Origin: an uncultured Bacteroidales bacterium | Lineage (GTDB): Bacteria > Bacteroidota > Bacteroidia > Bacteroidales > Bacteroidaceae | NCBI GenBank assembly: GCA_902798425.1 | Contig: CADBWR010000008.1 | Location: 1-64,000, forward strand | Reading direction: 5' to 3' | DNA length: 64,000 bases | Shown here: positions 35,589 to 44,303 of the stretch, piece after piece | Numbering within the stretch: the first letter of the stretch is position 1 | Layout: every line of letters begins with the position of its first letter | Position numbers and translations under genes: made by a program | The notes under the pieces: model-generated | Told to the model about the DNA's origin: nothing | Database searches by the model: none | The model's input: only the letters and a program-made list of their open reading frames with translations

Positions 35589-36449
35589 ATGGCAAACTGG
35601 TACGACAAATACATGACAATCTATGGCAAACCTTTCAGTGAGGTGCCCGAAGAAATAATTAATGGTACGCGCGAGAGACTAGCTGCTCTGCAGAGTGACG
35701 AGCCGTTGGTGTCTGTGGTGATGATTGCCTATAACGAGGAGAAACGTCTTCCGGCATGCTTATGGTCGCTTAGTGAGCTGAAGACCAAGTATCCGATTGA
35801 GATACTTGGAGTGAATAACAACTCCAATGATCAGACAGAACAGGTGTATCAAGCCTTTGGCATACCTTATTTTAATGAAATGAAGCAGAGCCCTGGCTAT
35901 GCTCGTCAGTGTGGTTTGGAACATGCTCGTGGCAAGTATCATTTTTTTATTGATGCCGACACTTTATACCCATCGTGTTATGTTGATAAGATGATGGGGA
36001 AACTGTTAAAACCAGGTGTCTCATGTGTCGGTACGTTCTGGAGTTTCTATCCAGACGAGAAACATTCTAAAATAAGCCTCTGCCTCTTTGAGATGGCGCG
36101 AGACCTGTTTTTGTGGATTCAGCATTTCAAACGCCCAGAACTGAATATTCGAGGTATGACGTTTGCCTTTAATGCGGATTATGCCCGCCAATGTGCCATT
36201 CGTACGGATATTCGCCGTGGAGAAGATGGCTCATTGGCATTATCGCTCAAGAAGTTTGGAAGGATTGTTTTCTTGTATGATCGTAAAGCGCGACCTGTTA
36301 CAGGCTATGGCACCATTGGCAACCAGTCGATGTGGCAGAGTTTTGTTGATCATGTGCGCATCCAGTTGCGTGGCATCACACGCATTTTTCACTCCACCGA
36401 CCATTACGATGATGCGGAAGATAATCTGGTGAAAAACAGAAACCAATAG
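35589..36449 (+). CDS. Glycosyltransferase family 2 protein
   Basis: The protein has 286 residues. After about 40 extra N-terminal residues, the GT-A core has SVVMIAYNEEKRLPACL, ILGVNNNSNDQTEQV and HFFIDADTLYP (DxD). RRGEDGSLALSLKKFGRI carries the ED motif. It has no membrane helix. It is the only plus-strand gene in the middle of cluster 1; the convergent neighbour starts 5 nt beyond its stop. Confidence 0.9.
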   Translation: MANWYDKYMTIYGKPFSEVPEEIINGTRERLAALQSDEPLVSVVMIAYNEEKRLPACLWSLSELKTKYPIEILGVNNNSNDQTEQVYQAFGIPYFNEMKQSPGYARQCGLEHARGKYHFFIDADTLYPSCYVDKMMGKLLKPGVSCVGTFWSFYPDEKHSKISLCLFEMARDLFLWIQHFKRPELNIRGMTFAFNADYARQCAIRTDIRRGEDGSLALSLKKFGRIVFLYDRKARPVTGYGTIGNQSMWQSFVDHVRIQLRGITRIFHSTDHYDDAEDNLVKNRNQ

Positions 36450-36454
36450 TAGTT

Positions 36455-37351
36455 TTATTTAACCCAAAAAACAATAGAAGATTTTAGTCCGATATATTTT
36501 AGGTAGCCAGAACGTAAAGCTCTCCAGAATACAGTTGGCTTGTCCTTGAAAGGTATTAGATGGCCTGTATAGAACACTTTGCTAAGCGTGTAACACAGAA
36601 ATTTGTGGATGATAGGTGCTTTACTGAAACGGAGTAGCTCGTCGGCAACAGTGAGGTAGCAGTTGATGTTGCGCTTTGAATAGCTTATCCCCATTGTAGA
36701 TGATTTACGGATGCGATGATCTATGAAACTACGTTTCAAACAGTAAATATTGTTGCTGCTGAGGGTGAGAATCGTGGTAAACAATTCGTCCTCGTGAATA
36801 ATGCCTTCGTAGAAACGTAAACCTAATCTTTCTAAGAAGGATTTACGTATAAACAGTAGCCACACCACGCAGTTGTGTTTTTGGGTGTTTAACATGAGAC
36901 GAAGTAACGTTTCTCCATCGTAGCGCTTGTGCTCTTCCAGCAAATGTGTGCGCTTGTAGTTCCAAGCAACGGGACGTGCTCCTTCTTCCATCAGTTTTTC
37001 ACCATCGAAGAAAATAAAATCAGCATGATTCCCTTCTGCATATTCATAGCACAGCCGTAACATATCAATATCTGCCTTGTCATCAGAATCCATGAAATAA
37101 ATATACTCTCCTTGAGCGTAACGTAAAGCATGGTTACGTGCAGCCGACTGTCCTTGGTTTGGCTGATTGTAATATGAGAAGAAGGGATATTGTTCTTGGT
37201 ATCTTTTTAGAATCTCTTCGCTATGGTCTGTAGAACCATCATTGATGGCAATAATTTCGATGTCGCCCAACGTCTGTGACGTCAGCGATTTGAGAGCCTC
37301 GTCCAAATAGGGCTCTACATTATATACAGGTAGGATGACGCTTACTTTCAT
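36455..37351 (-). CDS. Glycosyltransferase family 2 protein
   Basis: At 298 residues, motifs are VSVILPVYNVEPYLDEAL, IIAINDGSTDHSEEIL, SAARNHALRYAQGEYIYFMDSDDKAD (DxD). A C-terminal family extension includes FYEGIIHEDELFTTIL. It is separated by one base from the end of the upstream GT4 gene, so both are in one transcript. Confidence 0.9.
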   Translation of the reverse strand: MKVSVILPVYNVEPYLDEALKSLTSQTLGDIEIIAINDGSTDHSEEILKRYQEQYPFFSYYNQPNQGQSAARNHALRYAQGEYIYFMDSDDKADIDMLRLCYEYAEGNHADFIFFDGEKLMEEGARPVAWNYKRTHLLEEHKRYDGETLLRLMLNTQKHNCVVWLLFIRKSFLERLGLRFYEGIIHEDELFTTILTLSSNNIYCLKRSFIDHRIRKSSTMGISYSKRNINCYLTVADELLRFSKAPIIHKFLCYTLSKVFYTGHLIPFKDKPTVFWRALRSGYLKYIGLKSSIVFWVK

Positions 37352-38536
37352 TTACAATAAGGATTCGATGGCGTTGAAGAAGTTGTGGGCATAGGTCTCT
37401 TTGTCAAATAGCTTGGCACGTTCTAGGGAGGTCTCTGCCATCTGCCTACGCTTATCAGAATTTACGTATAAGTCAAGAATGGCAACTGAAAGATTCTCAA
37501 CGAAATGCTCATTAGTATCCAACAGCACGGCATTTCTTTCTGTCACTTCTTCTGGGATGCCACCTTGGCGAGTCGTTAAAATTGGAAGTCCCATCGCTTG
37601 AGCCTCAAGAACAGTAGTGGGGAAGGGGTCATTCCAGATGGAAGGAATCACTGCCACATCTGCCATTTGTAAGTAGGCAGGCATTTGGTGATAAGGTACA
37701 AATCCTGTGAAGATAATACGTTGCAGAATAGGTCGCGCTTTGGCTTTCAATGAGCGTACGAAATTGTCCTCATTGTCCGCATCACCAAAGAAGGTACTGC
37801 CGATAACAAGTAGTTTGACTTGGGGATAGTCATGAAGTTGCAACATGGCATCAATAAGCTCTGATATGCCCTTGTCCTTGTTGATACGTCCACTGAAAAC
37901 CATGAGAAAATCGGCATCAGAAAGTCCAAAGCTCTGTCGAGTGATTGTAGGCGTTGACTTTACCGAAAAACTATTGATGTTGATGCCATTGTGGACAGTT
38001 TGAAGTTTATTGCTTGGAGTAATAGTGGACACTCTGCTCTTAATATAATCAGATACAGTAAGGATACGTGAAAGATTGTCGAATATCTCTTGATGGTGCG
38101 GTGTGGTAGCATTGAGCAGGTCGTTGTGCAAATGGAGCACCATATTGCAGACTCCACGCTGTGAGAGTTTGACAGCATAGCCAGGACGATTCTCCAGCAT
38201 GATGCAGTCGTAGTCTTTATGCTTGATATCCTGCCAAGCTCGCTCAAAAAAATACTCTATATAGTAGTTGTAGTATTCATGGCGATGGCAAAGACCGTAG
38301 ATTTTGCGTCTAATCTTGACCCATAGGCTGGATGTGTCAATGTATTTATAATGGTTGCAGTCAGCCAGTAGGGCAGGGTGCTGGCTAATGTGGGGATTCC
38401 ATACGCTGTAGACAGTTATGTCATGCAGGTGGTACTGACTGTTATACTCCAGATAAAAGTCAATAAGATTTTCTACCGCTCCTCCCTGTACGGCAGGAAC
38501 GGGCAGGATGCCTGATGTAAGGATTGCGATTTTCAT
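37352..38536 (-). CDS. Glycosyltransferase family 4 protein
   Basis: At 394 residues this is a GT-B enzyme: ILTSGILPVPAVQGGAVENL at the N-terminus, then SFGLSDADFLMVFSGRINKDKG, IIFTGFVPYHQMPAYLQMADV, and FPTTVLEAQAMGLPILTTRQGG (EX7E-like). It sits 4 nt after the fucosyltransferase-like gene and directly ahead of the GT2 gene on the same strand. Confidence 0.9.
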   Translation of the reverse strand: MKIAILTSGILPVPAVQGGAVENLIDFYLEYNSQYHLHDITVYSVWNPHISQHPALLADCNHYKYIDTSSLWVKIRRKIYGLCHRHEYYNYYIEYFFERAWQDIKHKDYDCIMLENRPGYAVKLSQRGVCNMVLHLHNDLLNATTPHHQEIFDNLSRILTVSDYIKSRVSTITPSNKLQTVHNGININSFSVKSTPTITRQSFGLSDADFLMVFSGRINKDKGISELIDAMLQLHDYPQVKLLVIGSTFFGDADNEDNFVRSLKAKARPILQRIIFTGFVPYHQMPAYLQMADVAVIPSIWNDPFPTTVLEAQAMGLPILTTRQGGIPEEVTERNAVLLDTNEHFVENLSVAILDLYVNSDKRRQMAETSLERAKLFDKETYAHNFFNAIESLL

Positions 38537-38540
38537 ATAC

Positions 38541-39377
38541 TTACCAATCTAAGATTTCTTTACCATTCTCAAAATGAAAATAGTCAATGATTTTGGAGAA
38601 ATCATCTTCCTTAAAATGTTGATCTTTGCTCTCGAGGAAACAAAGAGGTACCTCGCCAAAAAATGATGCCCAACGACTATAACTGCTGAAAGGACCAATG
38701 ATGCGGTCGCAAATACTTAAAGTATAGAGGTCGAGGATAGCTCCTGAAGGTTCTTTACCAAAACGTCTGCATTTGCAGCCTTGGAAAATGTCGAGTGAGA
38801 AATCCTCATTGCTGCTTATAAAGAATCCCACATGCTTATCGCTGTATAGCTGCTGGATACGGAGCATGAACTGATGGTATTCTTCAAGTGAATAGAAGAA
38901 ACGGCCGTCGTTCCATGTGGCATAATCGCCTCGTCGAATATGTACGCCAACAACAATGTCTGCCTGTTGGCGCAATTCTGCTATCATTTTTTCCGCCTTT
39001 TCGGTGATTTCTCGTTTCGGACGATATAAGTACTGTATCTCCTTCTTTGCTTGCGCAATGTATTGAGTGTCACGTCGTGTCCACCAGCCTTTACGGAAAC
39101 CAAGAAACTTGAAAACTTTGTCCCATGTTTTGTTGTGGCATACCTTCCACGTTAGTCCTTTGTAGTTGTTCCACCCGTTGCCACGTTCCAAATACCACTT
39201 ATGCCATAGCGGGAAAAATATCCATGGGCAATGTAGTAAGTTAGGAAAATCCTCAATAGTCCAATCATAGAAGATAATTATTAGCTTCTTCTTCTTGACA
39301 ATACATTCCGATATAGAAGCCAAATAGGACCATAAACGATTACACGTCTGTCCAGGTGCATCACAGATAACTCTCAT
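38541..39377 (-). CDS. GT11-like alpha-1,2-fucosyltransferase family protein
   Basis: The protein has 278 residues. The N-terminal GQTCNRLWSYLAS aligns with the GxxNQ loop of GT11 enzymes. The central VVGVHIRRGDYATW contains the HxRRGDY GDP-fucose motif (His146 to Tyr152). Later motifs are FFISSNEDF and ICDRIIGPFSSYSRWASFFG. A fucose-transferring role is likely but other deoxysugar donors are possible. It lies between the LTA-synthase-like gene (15 nt) and a GT4 gene. Confidence 0.78.
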   Translation of the reverse strand: MRVICDAPGQTCNRLWSYLASISECIVKKKKLIIIFYDWTIEDFPNLLHCPWIFFPLWHKWYLERGNGWNNYKGLTWKVCHNKTWDKVFKFLGFRKGWWTRRDTQYIAQAKKEIQYLYRPKREITEKAEKMIAELRQQADIVVGVHIRRGDYATWNDGRFFYSLEEYHQFMLRIQQLYSDKHVGFFISSNEDFSLDIFQGCKCRRFGKEPSGAILDLYTLSICDRIIGPFSSYSRWASFFGEVPLCFLESKDQHFKEDDFSKIIDYFHFENGKEILDW

Positions 39378-39392
39378 AGTAACTATTTATAA

Positions 39393-41111
39393 TTATTGAT
39401 TTGATCGAAAATAGTTGCCCATAATAATCTTCTCTGACAGATTCCAATCTGCTTCAGTAATATTGGGAACGTGACTGGTCCTTAAAAGCGACCTTCCTAT
39501 ACCGTACCAGTTGCTTTTGTTACATAATAGGTCAACGAGTGTGGAATATACGTCAATTTGATTGCATGAACCGTGCCATAATCCAGCGGGCAGACCTTGT
39601 GAATAGACAAGATAGAGTGGGATGGCATTGCTGACACCACCGAAGTCTGTGCTCAATACAGGATGGTCGGCAGCAAGAATTATAAGACTATTGTCGAAGA
39701 GACCACTCTTATGCAAATGGTCAAAGTATAATTCAATCTGTTTGTCCGTATAGTGGCACTTATTGAGATATGCTGCGAGGTCTTCGCGCATAGCCTTAGT
39801 ACTAATTGGGAACGTTGGGTCTATTTGTTCAGAGTATGGCTGGTGCATAGACATAGTAAGAATTACAGAGAAGAATGGTTGTTGCGATGCACTATCCTTC
39901 TGTATAGCCAGTTGGAATATCTGCTCATCGGTGAGAATAGAGTTGTAACCATGATTGTAGTCCTTGCTGGTGTAAAGGCTGTCGAAACCATACTGCTGAC
40001 ACATCTCGTCCTGTCGCCACATCGTTTCAACCGTTGGGATAAGCATTCGCGAGGAATAACCCAACTGTTGAGTAAGAGAAGGTGGCAATTTGTTCCTGCG
40101 TGCCTGAGAGATGGTAACAACAGAACGCAGAGGCAGCAGACCAGTCATATAGATGAATTGCCCGTCGGAAGATTCACCGATGGTGACATTCTTCTGCATT
40201 TCGCCATTGTAAAACGTGCAGGAATCTCGTTTCAAACTGTTTAGGAATGGTGTAACCTCTTTGCCATTGACTTTCATATCAGAAACGAATGACATATATG
40301 ACTCGATTATGATAAAGATGACATTTCTAGGTTTAATGCGTTCTTCTGTTTGGTTATGAATCGTTTGCTGCCTATGAATCAGACTGTCGATTTCTGTTCG
40401 CTGGACACGATTGAGTTCTATAGGCCCATGGAGATTCATTGCTATTTCGGTGGATAGTGCCCTAATGCTTCCCCTGCGAAACGACGATACATTGGGATTG
40501 CAGAGCTGGATGCTGTTGGAGAAGTGGCGAGCTTCGATACGATCGACAAGAAAACGTATATATCGCTGCTCAGGACTAATGCTGCAATACACAACGTAGC
40601 CCACAAAGTCGGCTATTATGCAGAACAGTAGCATCATCAATAGCTTTGATATGGGACGGTGTACCTGAAACTTGAAACTCTTAGCCAAGAATAGAAAAAT
40701 CGACATGAGTAGCAGGAAGAAACAGTCTGTCCATCGGAAACTGCTCTTGAGACAATCGAGCATAAACGAATCAAACAGACTTCCACCTTGTGCTATGGCA
40801 GAGATAGAAATATAATGATGGAAAAACCGGGAATAAATGACGTTTGAAAACGACCATAATAATGTTATGACGAAAGTGACAGTGGTTGTTGCTTTCAACT
40901 TCTTACCGCAGATGAAGTAAGCTGCTAGTGTAATTACGGTAAGGTCGATGGAAACACCAAGTATGTTGTCGATAAAACGTGTGAAATTGGACTCATCGTC
41001 CATACTGGCAGTACATAAGATGTAGTAGTGCATGGTGAAAAGATTCATTGCACTTAAAGTGAATGACAACCAGAATGGTGAAAATATGGGGCGTTTGAAT
41101 ATTGTTTTCAT
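39393..41111 (-). CDS. LTA synthase-like sulfatase-fold membrane transferase
   Basis: The protein has 572 residues: about five N-terminal membrane helices in the first 165 and an extracytoplasmic alkaline-phosphatase-fold domain. Motifs are NVIFIIIESYMSF (metal-binding E), VTIGESSDGQFIYMTGLLP (nucleophile region, Ser in place of the common Thr), SVILTMSMHQPY, and LIILAADHPVLS (D-H metal ligands). Enzymes of this group transfer phosphoglycerol or phosphoethanolamine to surface glycans. Its ATG overlaps the flippase stop (TAATG). Confidence 0.85.
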   Translation of the reverse strand: MKTIFKRPIFSPFWLSFTLSAMNLFTMHYYILCTASMDDESNFTRFIDNILGVSIDLTVITLAAYFICGKKLKATTTVTFVITLLWSFSNVIYSRFFHHYISISAIAQGGSLFDSFMLDCLKSSFRWTDCFFLLLMSIFLFLAKSFKFQVHRPISKLLMMLLFCIIADFVGYVVYCSISPEQRYIRFLVDRIEARHFSNSIQLCNPNVSSFRRGSIRALSTEIAMNLHGPIELNRVQRTEIDSLIHRQQTIHNQTEERIKPRNVIFIIIESYMSFVSDMKVNGKEVTPFLNSLKRDSCTFYNGEMQKNVTIGESSDGQFIYMTGLLPLRSVVTISQARRNKLPPSLTQQLGYSSRMLIPTVETMWRQDEMCQQYGFDSLYTSKDYNHGYNSILTDEQIFQLAIQKDSASQQPFFSVILTMSMHQPYSEQIDPTFPISTKAMREDLAAYLNKCHYTDKQIELYFDHLHKSGLFDNSLIILAADHPVLSTDFGGVSNAIPLYLVYSQGLPAGLWHGSCNQIDVYSTLVDLLCNKSNWYGIGRSLLRTSHVPNITEADWNLSEKIIMGNYFRSNQ

Positions 41112-42664
41112 TACAGTCGGAGCGTTTCCTGGAACATATGATATAATGATGGCTTCCTGGCTACGAAATATTTCATACCGTGGGTCATAATGAGCATAAT
41201 GAAAAAATATAGTATTAACAGAGGAATATATGTGATGATACCATAGGCAAGAAGACTTGGTAGAGTGTTGATGTAGCTATCAAAGAACAGGCCTTTCAGC
41301 AAGAGTACTATAATGGTAAAGAAAAGAAAGATGCCATAATAGCGGGACATTCCTTTCCAATAGTTTGAGATGGGAAGGTGGAGACCTTGTGAGAAAAGGA
41401 AATAAGGTTTCCAAAAGAAGGCAATGAAGAAAATGCTGATGATCTTTCCCAATAAGATTCCTACAATCCCATAGAATGGTGCTAAGGCCAGTGTGATGCC
41501 TAAGTTAAGTATTAGTTCTGTCCATGCAGTCCAGACATCTGAGAAAAGACCACATGCAGAGATATACATCTCGACGACACCTCTGGAGAGAAAAATGAAG
41601 ATGTTAAAAACCAGTAGGTAGACAATCAGGTCGTCTAACCGATATTCCTTGCCAAACCAGCAGGTGACGAAAGGCTGCAGGAAAAGGAGTAGGCCGAAAA
41701 CGACTATTCCAACAATGAGGAAACGGATAGCGGTTAGTTCCCAAAAAACTTTCATTGTGTTCTGGTCATTACCTTCTGCTATGAGATTGCCAATGCCGGC
41801 ATTCATGCCGTCACTGAGGATATTGACCAGATAGTTTAGTTTATTAGTGATGATGGTATAATTTCCATAGTAGGCCACCTGTACGACAGAAACAAACATA
41901 CCAACTAACAATTCATCACTCTTATATAAGATGAAATTCTTGATTTTCTGAACAAAGATTTGGCGAGTTTTCTTTAAAACCTCAGGATATTTCTTTAGGT
42001 TCTGTCTTCCCTCCTTTAGGTTGACGTTTAGCCATGGATACAGTTGCTTGATGCGGTAATTGAATACGATAATTCCAATGATGGTAAAGATAAGTCCAAC
42101 TATGACCCAGAGCCAAAGGTTACGGTAATACCAAGCTAGGAGAATCTGCGTGAGGCTCTGTACAATACCTATGGTTTGGAAATAGGCATTAACAAGGTAT
42201 TGTTTTTGGTTGGCACTGACTAGCAGCTGCTTGTAATTGAAGACATAACCAGCCACAGATGAGCCCAGGAAGGAAAAGAATGCGAAATATACTAATGGGA
42301 GTCCTGTCGTAAGGTCGCTGAACCACCAGGGGAAGAATAAGCTAACAATGATACCCAATCCGCCAATGATGAAACCAATACAACGATATAAGTAGGCCAG
42401 CATAGACATGACCTCATTGATTTTTTCGTGATTGTCTTCCTGCAAAGGCTTATAAAGAAAATAGACAATACTGGTGCCGATTCCTAATTCAGCCACGCTG
42501 AGGAAACTCATGATATTCATGAGCATGCCCGTCAGACCAATGAACTCGGCACCCAGACAGTCAAGGAATATCTTACGAGAGAAGAAGGCCAAGAATAGGG
42601 AGAGCACGTAGAACAACATGCCCACTTTGATATTCATAACGCTTTTATGTACTCGTTCACCCAT
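41111..42664 (-). CDS. Polysaccharide/O-unit flippase (Wzx-like)
   Basis: Start taken at ATG 42664 (MGERVHKSVMNIKVGMLFYV) gives 517 residues. About 12-14 hydrophobic segments and the N-terminal FFSRKIFLDCLGAEFIGLTG with LSVAELGIGTSIVYFLYKPL are typical of MATE/MOP polysaccharide flippases. It would move the lipid-linked repeat unit across the inner membrane. It is the first gene of the minus-strand series 42664 to 36455. Confidence 0.9.
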   Translation of the reverse strand: MGERVHKSVMNIKVGMLFYVLSLFLAFFSRKIFLDCLGAEFIGLTGMLMNIMSFLSVAELGIGTSIVYFLYKPLQEDNHEKINEVMSMLAYLYRCIGFIIGGLGIIVSLFFPWWFSDLTTGLPLVYFAFFSFLGSSVAGYVFNYKQLLVSANQKQYLVNAYFQTIGIVQSLTQILLAWYYRNLWLWVIVGLIFTIIGIIVFNYRIKQLYPWLNVNLKEGRQNLKKYPEVLKKTRQIFVQKIKNFILYKSDELLVGMFVSVVQVAYYGNYTIITNKLNYLVNILSDGMNAGIGNLIAEGNDQNTMKVFWELTAIRFLIVGIVVFGLLLFLQPFVTCWFGKEYRLDDLIVYLLVFNIFIFLSRGVVEMYISACGLFSDVWTAWTELILNLGITLALAPFYGIVGILLGKIISIFFIAFFWKPYFLFSQGLHLPISNYWKGMSRYYGIFLFFTIIVLLLKGLFFDSYINTLPSLLAYGIITYIPLLILYFFIMLIMTHGMKYFVARKPSLYHMFQETLRL

Positions 42665-42670
42665 AATTGA

Positions 42671-42678
42671 CAAAGATA
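42671..42678 (-). promoter_or_regulatory. -7 box for the flippase operon
   Basis: CAAAGATA reads TATCTTTG on the minus strand. The G is only 7 nt ahead of the ATG at 42664, so the leader would be a few bases. No clear -33 is seen. Confidence 0.4.
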
Positions 42679-42759
42679 ATTATTATCTTTCAATTATCAT
42701 CTTATAATAATTGTATTATAATAAAGTTTAACATTAAGAGTTGTATGACTCCAACCTTG

Positions 42760-43200
42760 TTACCACACGTAGTCTTCCACTTCGTCGTCGAAGCGGAGGG
42801 GCTGTGTCCAGCCGAAGCGCTGGCAGACGGACTGGATGACCTGCAAAACGTCGGGAGTGATGGGGCGATGGGCGCTGTGGTAGCGGTAGTAGGTATATCG
42901 GCCGTAGTGGTCGATGAGGCTCTGCTTGATGGCTTGCTCTATATGTCGGGGCATGTCATAATAGAAATATTTGCTCATGCCAATAGGCATCTTGACGGGT
43001 TGGTTATTCTGGTAATATCTGCAATCGCCCTGCGCTATATGGCGGTTCCTTGGATTCATCGACAGGATGGCTTCCTCGTCGGCATCGACGTATTGACCTA
43101 CTTCCCAACGCAAGCAGGTAGTATGCAGAGGACACTGATCGGCAAAACAGACGAAGTATTTCTTGGCTTTTTCGGTGAATATGGTTTCTTTATGATTCAT
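42760..43200 (-). CDS. DUF6078-like cysteine-containing protein of unknown function
   Basis: The protein has 146 residues and no signal peptide. An N-terminal cysteine cluster, CFADQCPLHTTCLRWE, plus GDCRYYQ later could bind a metal. The centre has SMNPRNRHIAQGDCRYYQNN and KYFYYDMPRHIEQAIKQSL. I recall this pattern from uncharacterised Prevotella/Bacteroides proteins (DUF6078), with no known role. It is monocistronic with a good promoter. Confidence 0.75.
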   Translation of the reverse strand: MNHKETIFTEKAKKYFVCFADQCPLHTTCLRWEVGQYVDADEEAILSMNPRNRHIAQGDCRYYQNNQPVKMPIGMSKYFYYDMPRHIEQAIKQSLIDHYGRYTYYRYHSAHRPITPDVLQVIQSVCQRFGWTQPLRFDDEVEDYVW

Positions 43201-43219
43201 AGTTGTACAATTTTTGGTA

Positions 43220-43252
43220 CAAAATTACGAAAAAAGTATGTAAAGCCCAAAT
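43220..43252 (-). promoter_or_regulatory. Promoter of the DUF6078-like gene
   Basis: On the minus strand TTTG (43252-43249) and TAATTTTG (43227-43220) are 21 nt apart; the ATG follows at 43200. Confidence 0.65.
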
Positions 43253-43322
43253 TTTATTCTGACATTTTTCTTCCTTTTTCTTCTAAGACCTAAGCAGTAT
43301 ATTATAATTCATTGATATATAC

Positions 43323-43383
43323 GTAGCCAAACACTTTGTTTTAATGTTCATACAACTTGTTTGGCTACTAAAACAAAGTGTTT
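43323..43383. repeat. Two interleaved perfect inverted repeats (A-B-A'-B')
   Basis: GTAGCCAAAC (43323-43332) pairs with GTTTGGCTAC (43359-43368). AAACACTTTGTTTTA (43329-43343) pairs with TAAAACAAAGTGTTT (43369-43383). The order A-B-A'-B' means the stems are either alternatives or an H-type pseudoknot. The element lies in the 260-nt gap between the DUF6078-like gene and the PiT remnant; nothing else is seen in that gap. Confidence 0.7.
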
Positions 43384-43461
43384 TGATAAATAAACAAAAT
43401 CACAAACAACTTGTAGATGATGAGCTATGATTGTCTGCTTTGTCAATTAATTTTCTAATTT

Positions 43462-44069
43462 TTATTCTTCAAACTTATTTTCACCGCGCATGGTGTGGCG
43501 AAGAGCGCTGAGGAGTTCCTGTGACTCTTGGACGAGGTTGAGGAAGACGGTCATACTCTCAATGTTGAGATGCTTGGTCTGTATGTCTTGTATGATTTGC
43601 TTACGATAATCAGCCATGTATTCTCGTTGATGATTTCCTTCACCTCGTGCGTCATCAGACTGCTGCCCTTCAGTCCGTTGATGAGCAGAAACCAGACAAT
43701 GGCTGTCACTGACAGTCCGCTGAAGATACCGATTTTCAACGACGACGCCACAAGACCGCCCATCCGTCCCGACTGATCTGTTGTTCTGCCGTTTACACGA
43801 TAAGTAAAAGTGAACACGATGCGTGCCACCCATTGTACAATGATTCCGAGCAGGAATGCTATGGGCACGCTGAGGAAGATGCCGAGGATGACCGAGATGG
43901 CCTTCTCCGTGTTCAGCAGGTCGCCCAATGTCAGTACCGTTCCATCTGCCGCCGTTGCCCCGATGGCCGAGTTCAGAAAGTTCACCGCATCGTTGCTCAC
44001 GCCCACCACGAGGTCGAAGACAGCGAGTACGATAAGGAATATTACTATAATTAGAAATAAGGTATTCAT
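43462..44069 (-). pseudogene. Remnant of a PiT-family inorganic phosphate permease
   Basis: From ATG 44069 the minus strand gives a PiT start (VLAVFDLVVGVSNDAVNFLN, then SAIGA). It jumps to a downstream PiT segment (GDLLNTEKAISVILGIFLSV, WVARIVFTFTYR, GLSVTAIVWFLLINGLKGSS). This frame stops at 43551. In the next frame the intact-looking C-terminal PhoU-like tail follows (YMADYRKQIIQDIQTKHLNI, FLNLVQESQELLSALRHTM) to 43462. Bacteroidetes PiT proteins are about 740 residues; here about 200 codons remain. So one deletion near 43950-43960 and a second, frame-shifting one near 43615-43625 have removed most of the gene. Confidence 0.8.
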
Positions 44070-44097
44070 CGTTCATTACATATTGTTAATGTGTGGT

Positions 44098-44205
44098 CTA
44101 TACTTTGGATAGTCCAATGAAGACAAATGCAAAGAACAATACCAGGATGACGAATCTCACCCAATTAAAGATGCTCTGGATTCTTTCTACTTTCTCTACT
44201 TTCAT
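44098..44205 (-). CDS. 35-residue membrane peptide
   Basis: The minus strand reads MKVEKVERIQSIFNWVRFVI and continues LVLFFAFVFIGLSKV to TAG. It has a charged amphipathic start and one membrane helix. It lies 28 nt ahead of the PiT remnant and has a TATATTTG -7 box upstream, so it was probably the first gene of the permease transcript. Function unknown; a small partner of the permease is a guess. Confidence 0.6.
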   Translation of the reverse strand: MKVEKVERIQSIFNWVRFVILVLFFAFVFIGLSKV

Positions 44206-44238
44206 ATTATTTTTGCCAACCGTTAGTGGTTGATATTG

Positions 44239-44246
44239 CAAATATA
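44239..44246 (-). promoter_or_regulatory. -7 box for the 35-codon gene and PiT remnant
   Basis: CAAATATA reads TATATTTG on the minus strand. It is 34 nt ahead of the ATG at 44205 and adjoins the degenerate 11-bp repeat set. Confidence 0.45.
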
Positions 44247-44255
44247 AGCGGAGCA

Positions 44256-44299
44256 TGTTACAATAGTGTGTCAAAAGTGTGATAGAACGGTTACGACGC
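44256..44299. promoter_or_regulatory. Degenerate 11-bp-phased repeats, possible second Pho box
   Basis: TGTTACA, TGTGTCA, TGTGATA and GGTTACG begin at 44256, 44267, 44278 and 44289, each 11 bp apart. The match is weaker than in the adjacent array, and the phase differs by 4 bp. Confidence 0.4.
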
Positions 44300-44303
44300 C
44301 GTT

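Noticed and set aside
43462..44076. A separate 204-codon gene in the second frame
   Set aside because: Only its last about 50 codons resemble the PiT C-terminal tail; the rest is an out-of-frame reading of the permease remnant.
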